13,672 nucleotides of DNA from Bacteroidales bacterium UBA3742 (GTDB lineage Bacteria; Bacteroidota; Bacteroidia; Bacteroidales; Paludibacteraceae), in the NCBI GenBank assembly GCA_002371785.1, contig DFGU01000099.1, positions 12,955-26,626 on the forward strand, written 5' to 3'. The notes beneath the pieces were generated by a model, which was not told the origin of the DNA, searched no databases, and saw nothing but the letters and a program-made list of their open reading frames with translations. Position numbers and translations under genes: made by a program. Positions 1-6,899 of this stretch are shown in pieces; the first letter of the stretch is position 1, and every line of letters begins with the position of its first letter.

Positions 1-218
1 CTGAGGAGCAACTCCGCAAGGCTGCTAAGTCTGCTGTTTGCAAGATCAACATCGATAGCGATAGCCGTCTGGCGTTCACCGCAGCTGTTCGTAAGGTATT
101 TGCTGAGAAACCGGGTGAGTTCGATCCGCGTAAGTACTGTGGTCCTGCACGTGACTTGATGGAGGAGCTGTACAAACATAAGATCATCAACGTGCTGGGT
201 TCTGACGGCAAAGCATAA
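1..218 (+). CDS. fba: Class II fructose-1,6-bisphosphate aldolase, C-terminal end (partial)
   Basis: The reading frame enters from the left edge (codons in phase from base 3) and ends at a TAA at 216-218, giving about 71 C-terminal residues. The visible sequence has the end of class II aldolases: KINIDSDSRLAFTAAVR, then DPRKYCGPARDLMEELYKHK and a final NVLGS segment. The KINIDSD segment lies near the phosphate-binding part of the active site in this family; the zinc ligands lie upstream, outside the window. The enzyme cleaves fructose-1,6-bisphosphate to dihydroxyacetone phosphate and glyceraldehyde-3-phosphate in glycolysis, and works in reverse in gluconeogenesis, in the cytoplasm. Codon choice (gct, ggt, aag, cgt) resembles that of a highly expressed gene. 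No conventional terminator follows: a hairpin-repeat element begins 7 nt after the stop codon. Confidence 0.88.
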   Translation, partial: EEQLRKAAKSAVCKINIDSDSRLAFTAAVRKVFAEKPGEFDPRKYCGPARDLMEELYKHKIINVLGSDGKA

Positions 219-225
219 AATTATT

Positions 226-288
226 TTTGTTTGAGTCCTGCGGACTTTGTTTGAGAGTTTGAAGGTATGAAAGTTTGAAAGTTTGAAA
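226..288 (+). repeat. Left arm: mini-hairpin plus five 8-bp tandem units
   Basis: TTTGTTTGA occurs at 226-234 and 246-254 on either side of the hairpin GTCC-TGC-GGAC (235-245; the flanking A-T adds a fifth pair). From 249 to 288 there are five in-phase 8-mers: GTTTGAGA, GTTTGAAG, GTATGAAA, GTTTGAAA and GTTTGAAA. The hairpin followed by TTTGTTT could also act as a weak terminator for the aldolase gene. Confidence 0.8.
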
Positions 289-304
289 TAGTTTAATCTT
301 GTTT

Positions 305-694
305 ATGACTCTGAGTAACTTTGAAGATTTGGAAATATGGAAACTATCTCGCACTTTATGTAAGGATATTTATAGAATTACTAACTCACAAGAGTTTAAG
401 AGCGACATCCGTTTCTGTTCTCAAATAAGAGCCGCTGTTGGATCTATCATGGATAATATAGCGGAAGGTTTTGAGCGGGAAGGTAAAAAAGAATTCATCC
501 AATTTCTATATGTAGCAAAAGGCTCATGCGGTGAAGTCCGTAGCCAATTATACCGAGCTATGGATGTTGGTTATGTTCCAATCGAACAATGCAACTCTCT
601 ATTAGAACAAACTAGAAATATAGGGACTAAAATATCCAATATGATTCGTTACCTAAAACAATCGGATATTGAGGGAAATAAGTTCAAAAAATAA
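305..694 (+). CDS. S23/IVP-type four-helix-bundle protein
   Basis: A 129-residue protein of the family found in 23S rRNA intervening sequences (S23, IVP, 'four helix bundle protein'); these fold as an antiparallel four-helix bundle and assemble as pentamers. The family signature is clear: FEDLEIWKLS at 6-15, NIAEGFERE at 51-59, and KGSCGEVRSQL at 72-82. Length is typical and the frame is intact. The ATG at 305 is the most likely start; a TTG two codons upstream is in frame but less likely. No Shine-Dalgarno sequence is visible. Molecular function is not established for the family; basic surfaces and nucleic-acid binding are proposed, and the Avd accessory protein of diversity-generating retroelements has a similar fold. 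The gene is more AT-rich than its neighbours and is framed by inverted repeat arms, which suggests it belongs to a mobile or formerly mobile element. Confidence 0.88.
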   Translation: MTLSNFEDLEIWKLSRTLCKDIYRITNSQEFKSDIRFCSQIRAAVGSIMDNIAEGFEREGKKEFIQFLYVAKGSCGEVRSQLYRAMDVGYVPIEQCNSLLEQTRNIGTKISNMIRYLKQSDIEGNKFKK

Positions 695-700
695 ACAATA

Positions 701-770
701 TCAAAGAACAACTTCAAACAATGTCAAACAACATCAAACAAAGCACGTAGTGCACAAACAACTTTAAACA
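701..770 (+). repeat. Right arm: 10-bp tandem units plus mini-hairpin, inverted relative to the left arm
   Basis: Ten-base units occupy 701-740 (TCAAAGAACA, ACTTCAAACA, ATGTCAAACA, ACATCAAACA). The hairpin GCAC-GTA-GTGC follows at 743-753, then ACAAACA (754-760) and ACTTTAAACA (761-770). On the minus strand the order is GTTTG, hairpin, TTTGTTTGA, which is the same order and boundary sequence as the left arm but with a different stem. The arm ends 8 nt before the CoA-transferase start codon, so it forms the leader of that gene. Confidence 0.8.
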
Positions 771-778
771 ATAAAATT

Positions 779-2272
779 ATGCTTAATTTTATGACAGCCG
801 AACAGGCTGCTGAATTGATACAACATGGTGACGTCTTGGGCATGGGTGGTTTTACGGCTACCGGTGTGCCCAAGGCTGTGCCGTTTGCCTTGGCACAACG
901 TGCAGAGCGTCTGCACGCTGAGGGTATTCCCTTCCGCGTAGGACTGGAGACCGGTGCGTCGATGGGCGACAGTTGTGACGGTGCGCTGGCCCGTGCACAT
1001 GCCGTAGAGTTCCGTACGCCGTACCAGTCGAACAAGTCGATGCGCGAGGAGATCAACGCCGAGGGTACGCACTACTTTGACATGCACCTGAGTCACATGC
1101 CGCAGGATCTGCGTTATGGATTCCTTCCGAAGCCCAATTGGGCGATCATCGAGGCATCGTACGTAGGCGAAGACGGCGTGATCGTGCCGGCAGCCGGTAT
1201 CGGCATCATGCCGACTATCTGCCGCATGGCCGACAAGATCATCGTGGAGCTCAACGAGATGTTCCCCGCCGCTATGCGCGGTATGCACGACCTGTACGAG
1301 CCACTCGACCCGCCTGAGCGTCGCGAGATACCTATCTACAAGCCTTCGGACCGTTGCGGTCAGGATCATATCAAGGTAGATCCGGCAAAAATAGCCGCCG
1401 TAGTGAAGACCAACCGTCCGAACGAGATCCCGGCCTTCACGCCCGTGGACGAGACGACGGCTAAGATAGGTGCTAACGTAGCCGCCTTCCTGGAGGCTGA
1501 ACTGAAAGCCGGACGTATTCCGGCCTCGTTCCTGCCGATCCAGAGCGGTGTGGGCAACGTAGCCAACGCCGTGCTGGGCGAGCTGGGTAAGAACCCGCAT
1601 ATCCCGCCCTTTGAGATGTACTCGGAGGTGATCCAGGACTCGGTGGTGGATCTGATCAAAGCCGGTCATTGTAAGTTCGCCAGCGGATGCTCGCTGCGTC
1701 TGGTGGAGAGCAAGATGGCGGAGGTACTGGCCGACCTGGACTTCTACCGCGACAAGTTGCTGCTGCGTCCGCAGGAGACATCCAACAGTCCGGAGATAGC
1801 ACGCCGACTTGGCATCATCGCTATCAATACAGCCCTGGAGGCCGATATCTACGGCAACGTCAACTCGACGCACGTATGCGGCACGAAGATGATGAACGGT
1901 ATTGGCGGTTCGGGTGATTTCGCTCGTAACTCGTACCTCAGCATCTTCACGACGGCTTCGACGGCCAAGAACGGCGCCATCTCGTCGATCGTACCGATGG
2001 TGACGCACCTGGATCACTCGGAGCACTCGGTAAAAGTGCTGGTGACCGAGCAGGGCGTAGCCGATCTGCGCGGCAAGAGTCCGCGTCAGCGTGCCGAGGA
2101 GATCATCAACAACTGCGTAGCACCGGAGTATCGCGAGATGCTGCGTGACTACCTGAAGATCGCTCGTCACGGACAGACACAACATGAATTGTCATGCGCT
2201 TTCGCTATGCATGAGGAGTTCCTCAAGAGCGGCGACATGCGTAACACCAAGTGGGAGAATTACCGCCGATAA
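779..2272 (+). CDS. Acetyl-CoA hydrolase/CoA-transferase family protein (Cat1/succinyl-CoA:acetate CoA-transferase type)
   Basis: A 497-residue cytoplasmic class I CoA-transferase of the Cat1/ScpC/AarC type, full length for the family. The family moves CoA between acyl groups such as succinyl, acetyl and propionyl through a glutamyl-CoA thioester. Visible landmarks are the glycine-rich GMGGFTATGVPKAVP at 21-35, the GIGIMPTICRMADKIIVELN segment near 140-159, and YSEVIQD at 281-287, whose E283 is the likely catalytic glutamate. GGSGDFARNS (376-385) is the CoA-side loop, and TEQGVADLRGKSPRQRA (423-439) is the C-terminal domain signature. In Bacteroidota such enzymes serve acetate, propionate or succinate fermentation; the exact acyl pair cannot be read from sequence. 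The start is ATG 779; M5 at 791 is an alternative. The leader falls inside the preceding repeat element, and no Bacteroidota -7 box was found there. A long stem-loop spans the stop codon. Confidence 0.9.
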   Translation: MLNFMTAEQAAELIQHGDVLGMGGFTATGVPKAVPFALAQRAERLHAEGIPFRVGLETGASMGDSCDGALARAHAVEFRTPYQSNKSMREEINAEGTHYFDMHLSHMPQDLRYGFLPKPNWAIIEASYVGEDGVIVPAAGIGIMPTICRMADKIIVELNEMFPAAMRGMHDLYEPLDPPERREIPIYKPSDRCGQDHIKVDPAKIAAVVKTNRPNEIPAFTPVDETTAKIGANVAAFLEAELKAGRIPASFLPIQSGVGNVANAVLGELGKNPHIPPFEMYSEVIQDSVVDLIKAGHCKFASGCSLRLVESKMAEVLADLDFYRDKLLLRPQETSNSPEIARRLGIIAINTALEADIYGNVNSTHVCGTKMMNGIGGSGDFARNSYLSIFTTASTAKNGAISSIVPMVTHLDHSEHSVKVLVTEQGVADLRGKSPRQRAEEIINNCVAPEYREMLRDYLKIARHGQTQHELSCAFAMHEEFLKSGDMRNTKWENYRR

Positions 2273-2287
2273 GGGCGGTAGTTCTCC
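2254..2287 (+). terminator. Strong stem-loop over the CoA-transferase stop codon (possible terminator or attenuator)
   Basis: The 14-base arm at 2254-2267 (GGAGAATTACCGCC) pairs with 2274-2287 (GGCGGTAGTTCTCC) with a single G-U pair and a 6-nt loop. The TAA stop at 2270-2272 lies in the loop. No T-run follows, so it is not a classical intrinsic terminator. It may terminate weakly, stabilise the upstream mRNA end, or set the ratio between the CoA-transferase and the clpP run that begins 28 nt further on. Confidence 0.5.
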
Positions 2288-2314
2288 TGCAGAACTATAT
2301 CAGAAAAAGAGACT

Positions 2315-2995
2315 ATGAATGATTTTTTGAAGTTTGCCAAGGCACAGGGCCTGAACACGATGCACGTGGAGAAAGCCATGGAGGTCTCGGCTAATTATAT
2401 CTCGCCTTCCATATTGGAAGAAAGACACTTGAACGTAACGCAGATGGACGTGTTCTCCCGACTGATGATGGACCGCATCATCTTCCTGGGCACGGAAATC
2501 AACGACTATACCGCCAACGTGATTCAGGCACAGTTGCTCTACCTGGACTCTGCGGACTCCGAGCGTGACATCAACATTTATCTGAATACCCCCGGCGGAT
2601 CGGTATATGCCGGTCTGGGTATCTATGATACGATGCAGTTTGTGAGCTCGAAGGTGGGCACGATCTGCACGGGCATGGCTGCCTCGATGGGTGCTATTCT
2701 GCTGGTAGCCGGCGAGAAGGGTATGCGTGCGGCGCTGCCCCACTCACGCGTGATGATCCACCAGCCCCTGGGTGGTATCCAGGGTCAGGCCTCGGATATC
2801 GAGATCACGGCACGTGAGATCCTGAAACTCAAAGACGAACTCTATCAGATCATCGCCGACCATAGCGGCCAGACCGTGGAGCGTATCCGTCAGGATGCCG
2901 ACCGCGACTACTGGATGACCTCCAAGGAGGCGCTGGACTACGGCATGATCGACCTTCTATACACACGCAAGAGCAATGGCAAACAAGAAAGCTAA
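2315..2995 (+). CDS. clpP: ATP-dependent Clp protease proteolytic subunit ClpP
   Basis: A 226-residue serine protease subunit that forms the two-ring, 14-mer chamber degrading proteins delivered by ClpX. The catalytic triad is present: S124 in TGMAASMGA, H149 in VMIHQPLGG, and D198 in DADRDYW. The NTPGGSVYAGLGIYD segment (91-105) is the usual oligomer/handle region. The roughly 35-residue N-terminus before ILEERHLNVTQMD is longer than in E. coli and matches the Bacteroidales form; part is probably a processed propeptide. The gene lies 42 nt after the CoA-transferase stop. Its 3' end overlaps clpX by 20 nt in another frame, so the two are probably co-transcribed and translationally coupled. 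No -7 box was seen in the short gap upstream, so transcription may come from the preceding gene. A tig gene, common upstream of clpP, is absent here. Confidence 0.97.
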   Translation: MNDFLKFAKAQGLNTMHVEKAMEVSANYISPSILEERHLNVTQMDVFSRLMMDRIIFLGTEINDYTANVIQAQLLYLDSADSERDINIYLNTPGGSVYAGLGIYDTMQFVSSKVGTICTGMAASMGAILLVAGEKGMRAALPHSRVMIHQPLGGIQGQASDIEITAREILKLKDELYQIIADHSGQTVERIRQDADRDYWMTSKEALDYGMIDLLYTRKSNGKQES

Positions 2996-4256
2996 ATGTA
3001 GTTTTTGCGGTCAGGTGCGTCCGGACTTATTCTCCGGCGAAGACGGTAGCTATATTTGCCCCGATTGCATCGAGGCAGGTCATGCCATGCTCATGCGTGC
3101 GATGGGTCAAGAGTCCGAACCGCAGCAGGAGGCCAAGCTGCAGCATGCCAAGAAGCATAAGACGGCGGACCTGGGACTGAGTCTGGATTCGCTGCCTCGT
3201 CCGCAGGAGATCAAACAGTTTCTGGACCTGTACGTGATTGGTCAGGAGGATGCCAAGAAATACCTGTCAGTAGCGGTGTATAACCACTACAAGCGCATCC
3301 TGCAGAAGCACGACAAGAACGAGGTAGAGATCGAGAAATCGAATATCCTGCTGGTAGGATCTACCGGTACGGGTAAGACCCTGCTGGCCCGCACGATCGC
3401 CAAACTGCTGAAAGTGCCATTTGCCATCGTAGATGCGACGGCGCTGACCCAGGCAGGCTATGTGGGTGAGGACGTGGAGTCGCTGCTGACACGTCTGTTG
3501 CAAGACTGCGAGTACGACATTCCGAAAGCCGAGCAGGGTATCGTCTTCATCGATGAGATCGACAAGATTGCTCGCAAATCGGAGAACCCGAGCATCACGC
3601 GTGACGTTTCGGGCGAAGGCGTACAACAGAGTCTGCTGAAACTGCTGGAGGGTGCGATGATCAACGTACCGCCAGAGGGAGGTCGCAAGCATCCGGAGCA
3701 GGAGTTCCTGCACGTAGAAACGAAGAATATCCTCTTCATCTGCGGCGGCGCCTTTGATGGCATCGAGAAGAAGATCGCCCAACGCATGAACACGCAGGTG
3801 GTAGGTTTTGGTGCGCAAGAGAAGGCGCATAAAGTTGATAAGAACAACCTGCTGCAGTACATCGCACCGCACGACCTGAAATCGTACGGCCTGATACCCG
3901 AGATCATCGGTCGTCTGCCGATCATCACCTATCTGCATCCGCTGGACAAGAAGGCGCTGCGTAGCATCCTGACCGATCCGAAGAACGCCATCACCAAGCA
4001 GTATGAGAAACTGCTGGAGATGGACGGTGTGAAGCTGACGTTTGCGCCCGATATGCTGGACTACGTGGTGGATAAAGCCATAGAGAACAAACTCGGCGCA
4101 CGTGGTCTGCGCGGACTGATGGAGAGTATCATGATCGACCTGATGTATGAGTTGCCGTCGAAGAAGACGTGCGACAGATTTGAGGTCACGAAAGAATATG
4201 CAGAACAAAAAGTAGAAAAGGCAGATTTCTGTCGCTTGAAAAACACAGAAGAATAA
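2976..4256 (+). CDS. clpX: ATP-dependent Clp protease ATP-binding subunit ClpX
   Basis: A 426-residue AAA+ unfoldase that recognises, unfolds and threads substrates into ClpP. The N-terminal zinc-binding domain has four cysteines, C8, C11, C28 and C31. The AAA+ core has Walker A GSTGTGKT (128-135), Walker B IVFIDEID (189-196), the pore loop GYVG (161-164), an RKH loop (237-239), and the sensor-2 segment LGARGLRG (373-380). The ClpP-docking loop reads VGF (276-278) where E. coli has IGF; this looks like a lineage variant. Length is normal. The ATG at 2976 lies inside the clpP reading frame and is the natural start because the zinc finger follows directly. Its stop codon is followed by a single base before the pullulanase start, which makes co-transcription very likely. 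Confidence 0.97.
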   Translation: MANKKAKCSFCGQVRPDLFSGEDGSYICPDCIEAGHAMLMRAMGQESEPQQEAKLQHAKKHKTADLGLSLDSLPRPQEIKQFLDLYVIGQEDAKKYLSVAVYNHYKRILQKHDKNEVEIEKSNILLVGSTGTGKTLLARTIAKLLKVPFAIVDATALTQAGYVGEDVESLLTRLLQDCEYDIPKAEQGIVFIDEIDKIARKSENPSITRDVSGEGVQQSLLKLLEGAMINVPPEGGRKHPEQEFLHVETKNILFICGGAFDGIEKKIAQRMNTQVVGFGAQEKAHKVDKNNLLQYIAPHDLKSYGLIPEIIGRLPIITYLHPLDKKALRSILTDPKNAITKQYEKLLEMDGVKLTFAPDMLDYVVDKAIENKLGARGLRGLMESIMIDLMYELPSKKTCDRFEVTKEYAEQKVEKADFCRLKNTEE

Positions 4257-4257
4257 T

Positions 4258-6246
4258 ATGAAAAACAAATGGTGCATTTTTATGGCGCTGACGCTGGTCA
4301 GTTGCGCCGGTCAGAAGATGGGACTCGTCTCATCTCCCGCAGAGTATCCAGCGAAACAAGGTTCGCTCAAAGAGTTGGTTTATACGCCCGCTGAGAGTCA
4401 GTTCTCCGTATGGAGTCCGGGCGCTAAGTCCGTCACGCTCCGCATCTATGCCACGGCAGAGGCCGAAGAGCCGATCAAATCGCTGAAGATGCGTCGTCAA
4501 GAAGACGGCTCGTGGACGGCTACCGTCAAGGGCGATCAGAAGGGACGTTTCTATACCTTCCAGGTGCAGCAGCCCCTCTCGCGCTGGCAACTGCATGAGA
4601 CGCCGGGTATCTTTGCCACGGCGGTAAGCGTGAACGGCAAGAGAGCCGCCATCCTGGATCTGCGCGATACCGACCCGGAGGGTTGGCAGCAGGACCGTCG
4701 CCCCGCCTTCCGCGGCGCACAGGATGCCATCGTCTATGAGATGCATCATCGCGACTACTCGATCCACCCCAGTTCGGGCGTGCAGCATCGCGGTAAGTTC
4801 CTAGCGCTCACGGAGCACGGCACCCGCAGCCCCGAAGGACTGAAGACGGGTATAGACCATCTGGTAGAACTGGGTGTGACCCACGTGCAGATTCTGCCGA
4901 GCTACGACTATGCTTCGGTGGATGAATCGCATCCGGAGAAGGCGCAGTACAACTGGGGTTATGACCCGCAGAACTACAACGTGCCGGAGGGTTCGTACGC
5001 TACGGACGCCACCGATCCTGCATGCCGTATCCGCGAGATGAAGCAGATGATTCAGGCGCTGCACAAAGCCGGCATACGCGTGATCATGGACGTGGTATAT
5101 AACCATACGTTTGACGTGGAGAACAGTGCGTTCACGCAGACCTGTCCGGACTATTTCTACCGTCTGACAGCAGACGGCCACCTGGGCAATGCCTCGGGTT
5201 GCGGCAACGAGACGGCTTCGGAGCGGGAGATGATGCATCGTTATATTGTGGAGTCGGTTCGCTACTGGACGGAGGAGTACCACCTGGACGGTTTCCGCTT
5301 CGACCTGATGGGTATTCACGACCAGGCCACGATGATGGACGTACGCCGCATGCTGGATAGCATCGACCCCAGCCTGTTGCTCTACGGCGAGGGTTGGGCA
5401 GCCGGTAGTCCGCTGCTGGACTATGATAAGCTGGCCATGAAGGCGCTGATTAAGAACATGCCTGGCGTAGGTGCTTTCTGCGACGACATGCGTGACGCCC
5501 TGCGCGGTCCGTTCTCCGACGACCATCAGGCCGCCTTCCTGGACGGACAGCCGGGGCATGAGGAGTCGATCAAGTTCGGACTGGTAGGATGTATCGCCCA
5601 CCCCGAGGTGAATATGAGCAAGGTGAACTACTCGCGCGAGCCCTGGACCGTACAGCCGACGCAGTCGATCAACTACGTATCGTGTCACGACGACATGATG
5701 CTGACGGACCGTCTGCGCGCTTCGGTGAAGCTGCAGGACGGCGAATTGGAGCGCCTGGACAAGTTGGCTCAGACAGCCGTACTGACCAGCCAAGGCATTC
5801 CGTTCCTGTGGGTAGGTGAAGAGGTGATGCGCGACAAGAAGGGTGTGCACAACAGCTATAACTCGCCCGACTCGATCAACCAGATCGACTGGTCGCTCAA
5901 GGCAAAGAACGAGGATCTGTTCCGTTACTATCAAGGACTGATTGCGTTGCGTAAGGCCCATCCGGCCTTCCACCTGGGTGATGCCGAACTGGTACGCAAG
6001 CATATGCATTTCCTGGAAGCACCGCAAAGCGTCGTAGCCTACGTGCTGACCGACCATGCCGGAGGCGATGCATGGCAGGATATCGTAGTGGTGCTCAACA
6101 GCAATCGTGAGGCCGTGACGATCAATCTACCGGACGGCAAGTTTACCGCGGTTTGTGCGGATGGACAGTTCACCGATGACGCCAAGAAGACCTACGAGAA
6201 AAAGGCAACTATCGCACCGCAAACGGCCCTGATACTGCACGACTAA
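4258..6246 (+). CDS. pulA: Type I pullulanase lipoprotein (GH13, CBM48-like N-terminus)
   Basis: A 662-residue glycoside hydrolase predicted to cut alpha-1,6 bonds in pullulan, glycogen or starch limit dextrins. A short signal peptide ends in the lipobox LVSC (C16), so the protein should be lipid-anchored. The following residues AGQK lack the acidic surface-export signal of Bacteroidota, so a periplasmic position is more likely. Residues about 45-105 resemble CBM48 (FSVWSPGAKSVTLRIY). The pullulanase hallmark YNWGYDP is at 231-237. GH13 motifs are complete: DVVYNH (278-283), GFRFDLMG with nucleophile D349, YGEGW with acid/base E378, and YVSCHDD with D478. A beta-rich C-terminal domain follows from about 585. 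The ATG starts one base after the clpX stop and the gene overlaps the next by one base (TAATG), so it sits in the clpXP run. Signal peptide and catalytic set are intact. Confidence 0.92.
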   Translation: MKNKWCIFMALTLVSCAGQKMGLVSSPAEYPAKQGSLKELVYTPAESQFSVWSPGAKSVTLRIYATAEAEEPIKSLKMRRQEDGSWTATVKGDQKGRFYTFQVQQPLSRWQLHETPGIFATAVSVNGKRAAILDLRDTDPEGWQQDRRPAFRGAQDAIVYEMHHRDYSIHPSSGVQHRGKFLALTEHGTRSPEGLKTGIDHLVELGVTHVQILPSYDYASVDESHPEKAQYNWGYDPQNYNVPEGSYATDATDPACRIREMKQMIQALHKAGIRVIMDVVYNHTFDVENSAFTQTCPDYFYRLTADGHLGNASGCGNETASEREMMHRYIVESVRYWTEEYHLDGFRFDLMGIHDQATMMDVRRMLDSIDPSLLLYGEGWAAGSPLLDYDKLAMKALIKNMPGVGAFCDDMRDALRGPFSDDHQAAFLDGQPGHEESIKFGLVGCIAHPEVNMSKVNYSREPWTVQPTQSINYVSCHDDMMLTDRLRASVKLQDGELERLDKLAQTAVLTSQGIPFLWVGEEVMRDKKGVHNSYNSPDSINQIDWSLKAKNEDLFRYYQGLIALRKAHPAFHLGDAELVRKHMHFLEAPQSVVAYVLTDHAGGDAWQDIVVVLNSNREAVTINLPDGKFTAVCADGQFTDDAKKTYEKKATIAPQTALILHD

Positions 6247-6899
6247 TGAAGCGAATAGCATACATACTATTATTCTTGCTGGCGATTGGAAGCCTGCAGG
6301 CCGAGACGCGCAAGGACATCAAATATATGCCCAACGAGTTGCGTATCGGATGGGGCGACATGCTCTTTGAGAGCTTGATGTGGCACAATCCCAAGTCGAT
6401 CATACAGACCATGCCGACCGACTATCGCCGTGTGTATCAAGAAGATTTTCGTCATCATCAGCACCTGTTTTTGGAGTACCAGTACCGCTTCAAATACTGG
6501 TTCGGGCTGGGTGCGATGGTGGACCTGGGCGAGGTAGATTGGCAGAACGTGACGCGCGACGGACAAGGCAAAGAGGTGGCACGTGATCCGGGACATTATT
6601 TCTATAATATCACGATCATGCCGACCATGCGTTTTACCTATCTTCACCACGAGAATGTGAACCTATACTCCGGCCTGGGTCTGGGCATGGTAATCAACGG
6701 CGGTACGGAGCTGAACGAGATCGGCAAACGCACCGAGATCGGTTTTGCCACCAACATCACGGTGCTGGGTATTAGCGCCAACTACAAACGCTGGTTTGCC
6801 ACCGTGGAGTTTGGCGGCCTATACGGACTACGTAACGCAAATACGATATATATGGCATCCTCTCGAATCTTCTCGGCTTCGATAGGTGCAAGATTTTGA
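6246..6899 (+). CDS. Predicted outer-membrane beta-barrel protein, function unknown
   Basis: A 217-residue protein I cannot assign to a named family. A signal peptide is clear: MKR, a hydrophobic stretch to about residue 15, and a likely cleavage after LQA (A19). The mature part has alternating aromatic and glycine-rich segments typical of membrane beta strands, for example HLFLEYQYRFKYWFGLGAM, YFYNITIMPTMRFTYL, and SGLGLGMVINGG. It ends in IGARF; a terminal phenylalanine is usual for proteins inserted by the BAM complex. A small outer-membrane barrel of 8-10 strands is the best reading. The ATG overlaps the pullulanase stop by one base, and its own stop overlaps the next start, so it is translated as part of the same run. 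The substrate or role is unknown; its neighbours suggest an envelope function. Confidence 0.75.
   Translation: MKRIAYILLFLLAIGSLQAETRKDIKYMPNELRIGWGDMLFESLMWHNPKSIIQTMPTDYRRVYQEDFRHHQHLFLEYQYRFKYWFGLGAMVDLGEVDWQNVTRDGQGKEVARDPGHYFYNITIMPTMRFTYLHHENVNLYSGLGLGMVINGGTELNEIGKRTEIGFATNITVLGISANYKRWFATVEFGGLYGLRNANTIYMASSRIFSASIGARF

Larger units (their letters stand above)
226..770 (+). mobile_element. IVS-like composite element: four-helix-bundle gene between inverted hairpin-repeat arms
   Basis: The interval between the aldolase and CoA-transferase genes is AT-rich, unlike the GC-richer genes around it, and is built symmetrically. The left arm has TTTGTTTGA, a mini-hairpin at 235-245, TTTGTTTGA again, and tandem 8-mers of the GTTTGAAA type. 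The right arm is its inverse: 10-mers ending in CAAACA, a mini-hairpin at 743-753, then more CAAACA units. Between them lies one S23-type gene. Left 8-mer GTTTGAAG (257-264) is exactly complementary to CTTCAAAC (712-719), so a transcript could fold with the gene in the loop. This recalls intervening sequences of bacterial 23S rRNA, which carry the same protein family in a stem-bounded insert, but here the site is between protein genes. Mobility is inferred; I see no target-site duplication and no transposase. Confidence 0.5.

Noticed and set aside
299..304. TTG start at 299 for the four-helix-bundle gene.
   Set aside because: ATG two codons downstream (305) is a better start and matches the usual N-terminus of the family.
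226..770. A diversity-generating retroelement, suggested by the Avd-like fold of the four-helix-bundle protein.
   Set aside because: No reverse transcriptase gene and no template/variable repeat pair are present in the window.
226..770. A 23S rRNA intervening sequence in the strict sense.
   Set aside because: The flanking sequence is protein-coding (aldolase and CoA-transferase); no rRNA is present.
764..2185. Long minus-strand open frame (473 codons) across the CoA-transferase gene.
   Set aside because: It mirrors codon structure of the plus-strand gene, its translation has no recognisable motif and is rich in H, R, V and Q, and the plus-strand protein has full family motifs.
3267..4277. 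Minus-strand open frame of 336 codons across clpX.
   Set aside because: Shadow of clpX with no signal peptide, domain or promoter of its own.
4801..6057. Minus-strand open frame of 418 codons inside the pullulanase gene.
   Set aside because: Antisense shadow of the GH13 gene; all catalytic motifs are on the plus strand and the antisense product shows low-complexity composition.
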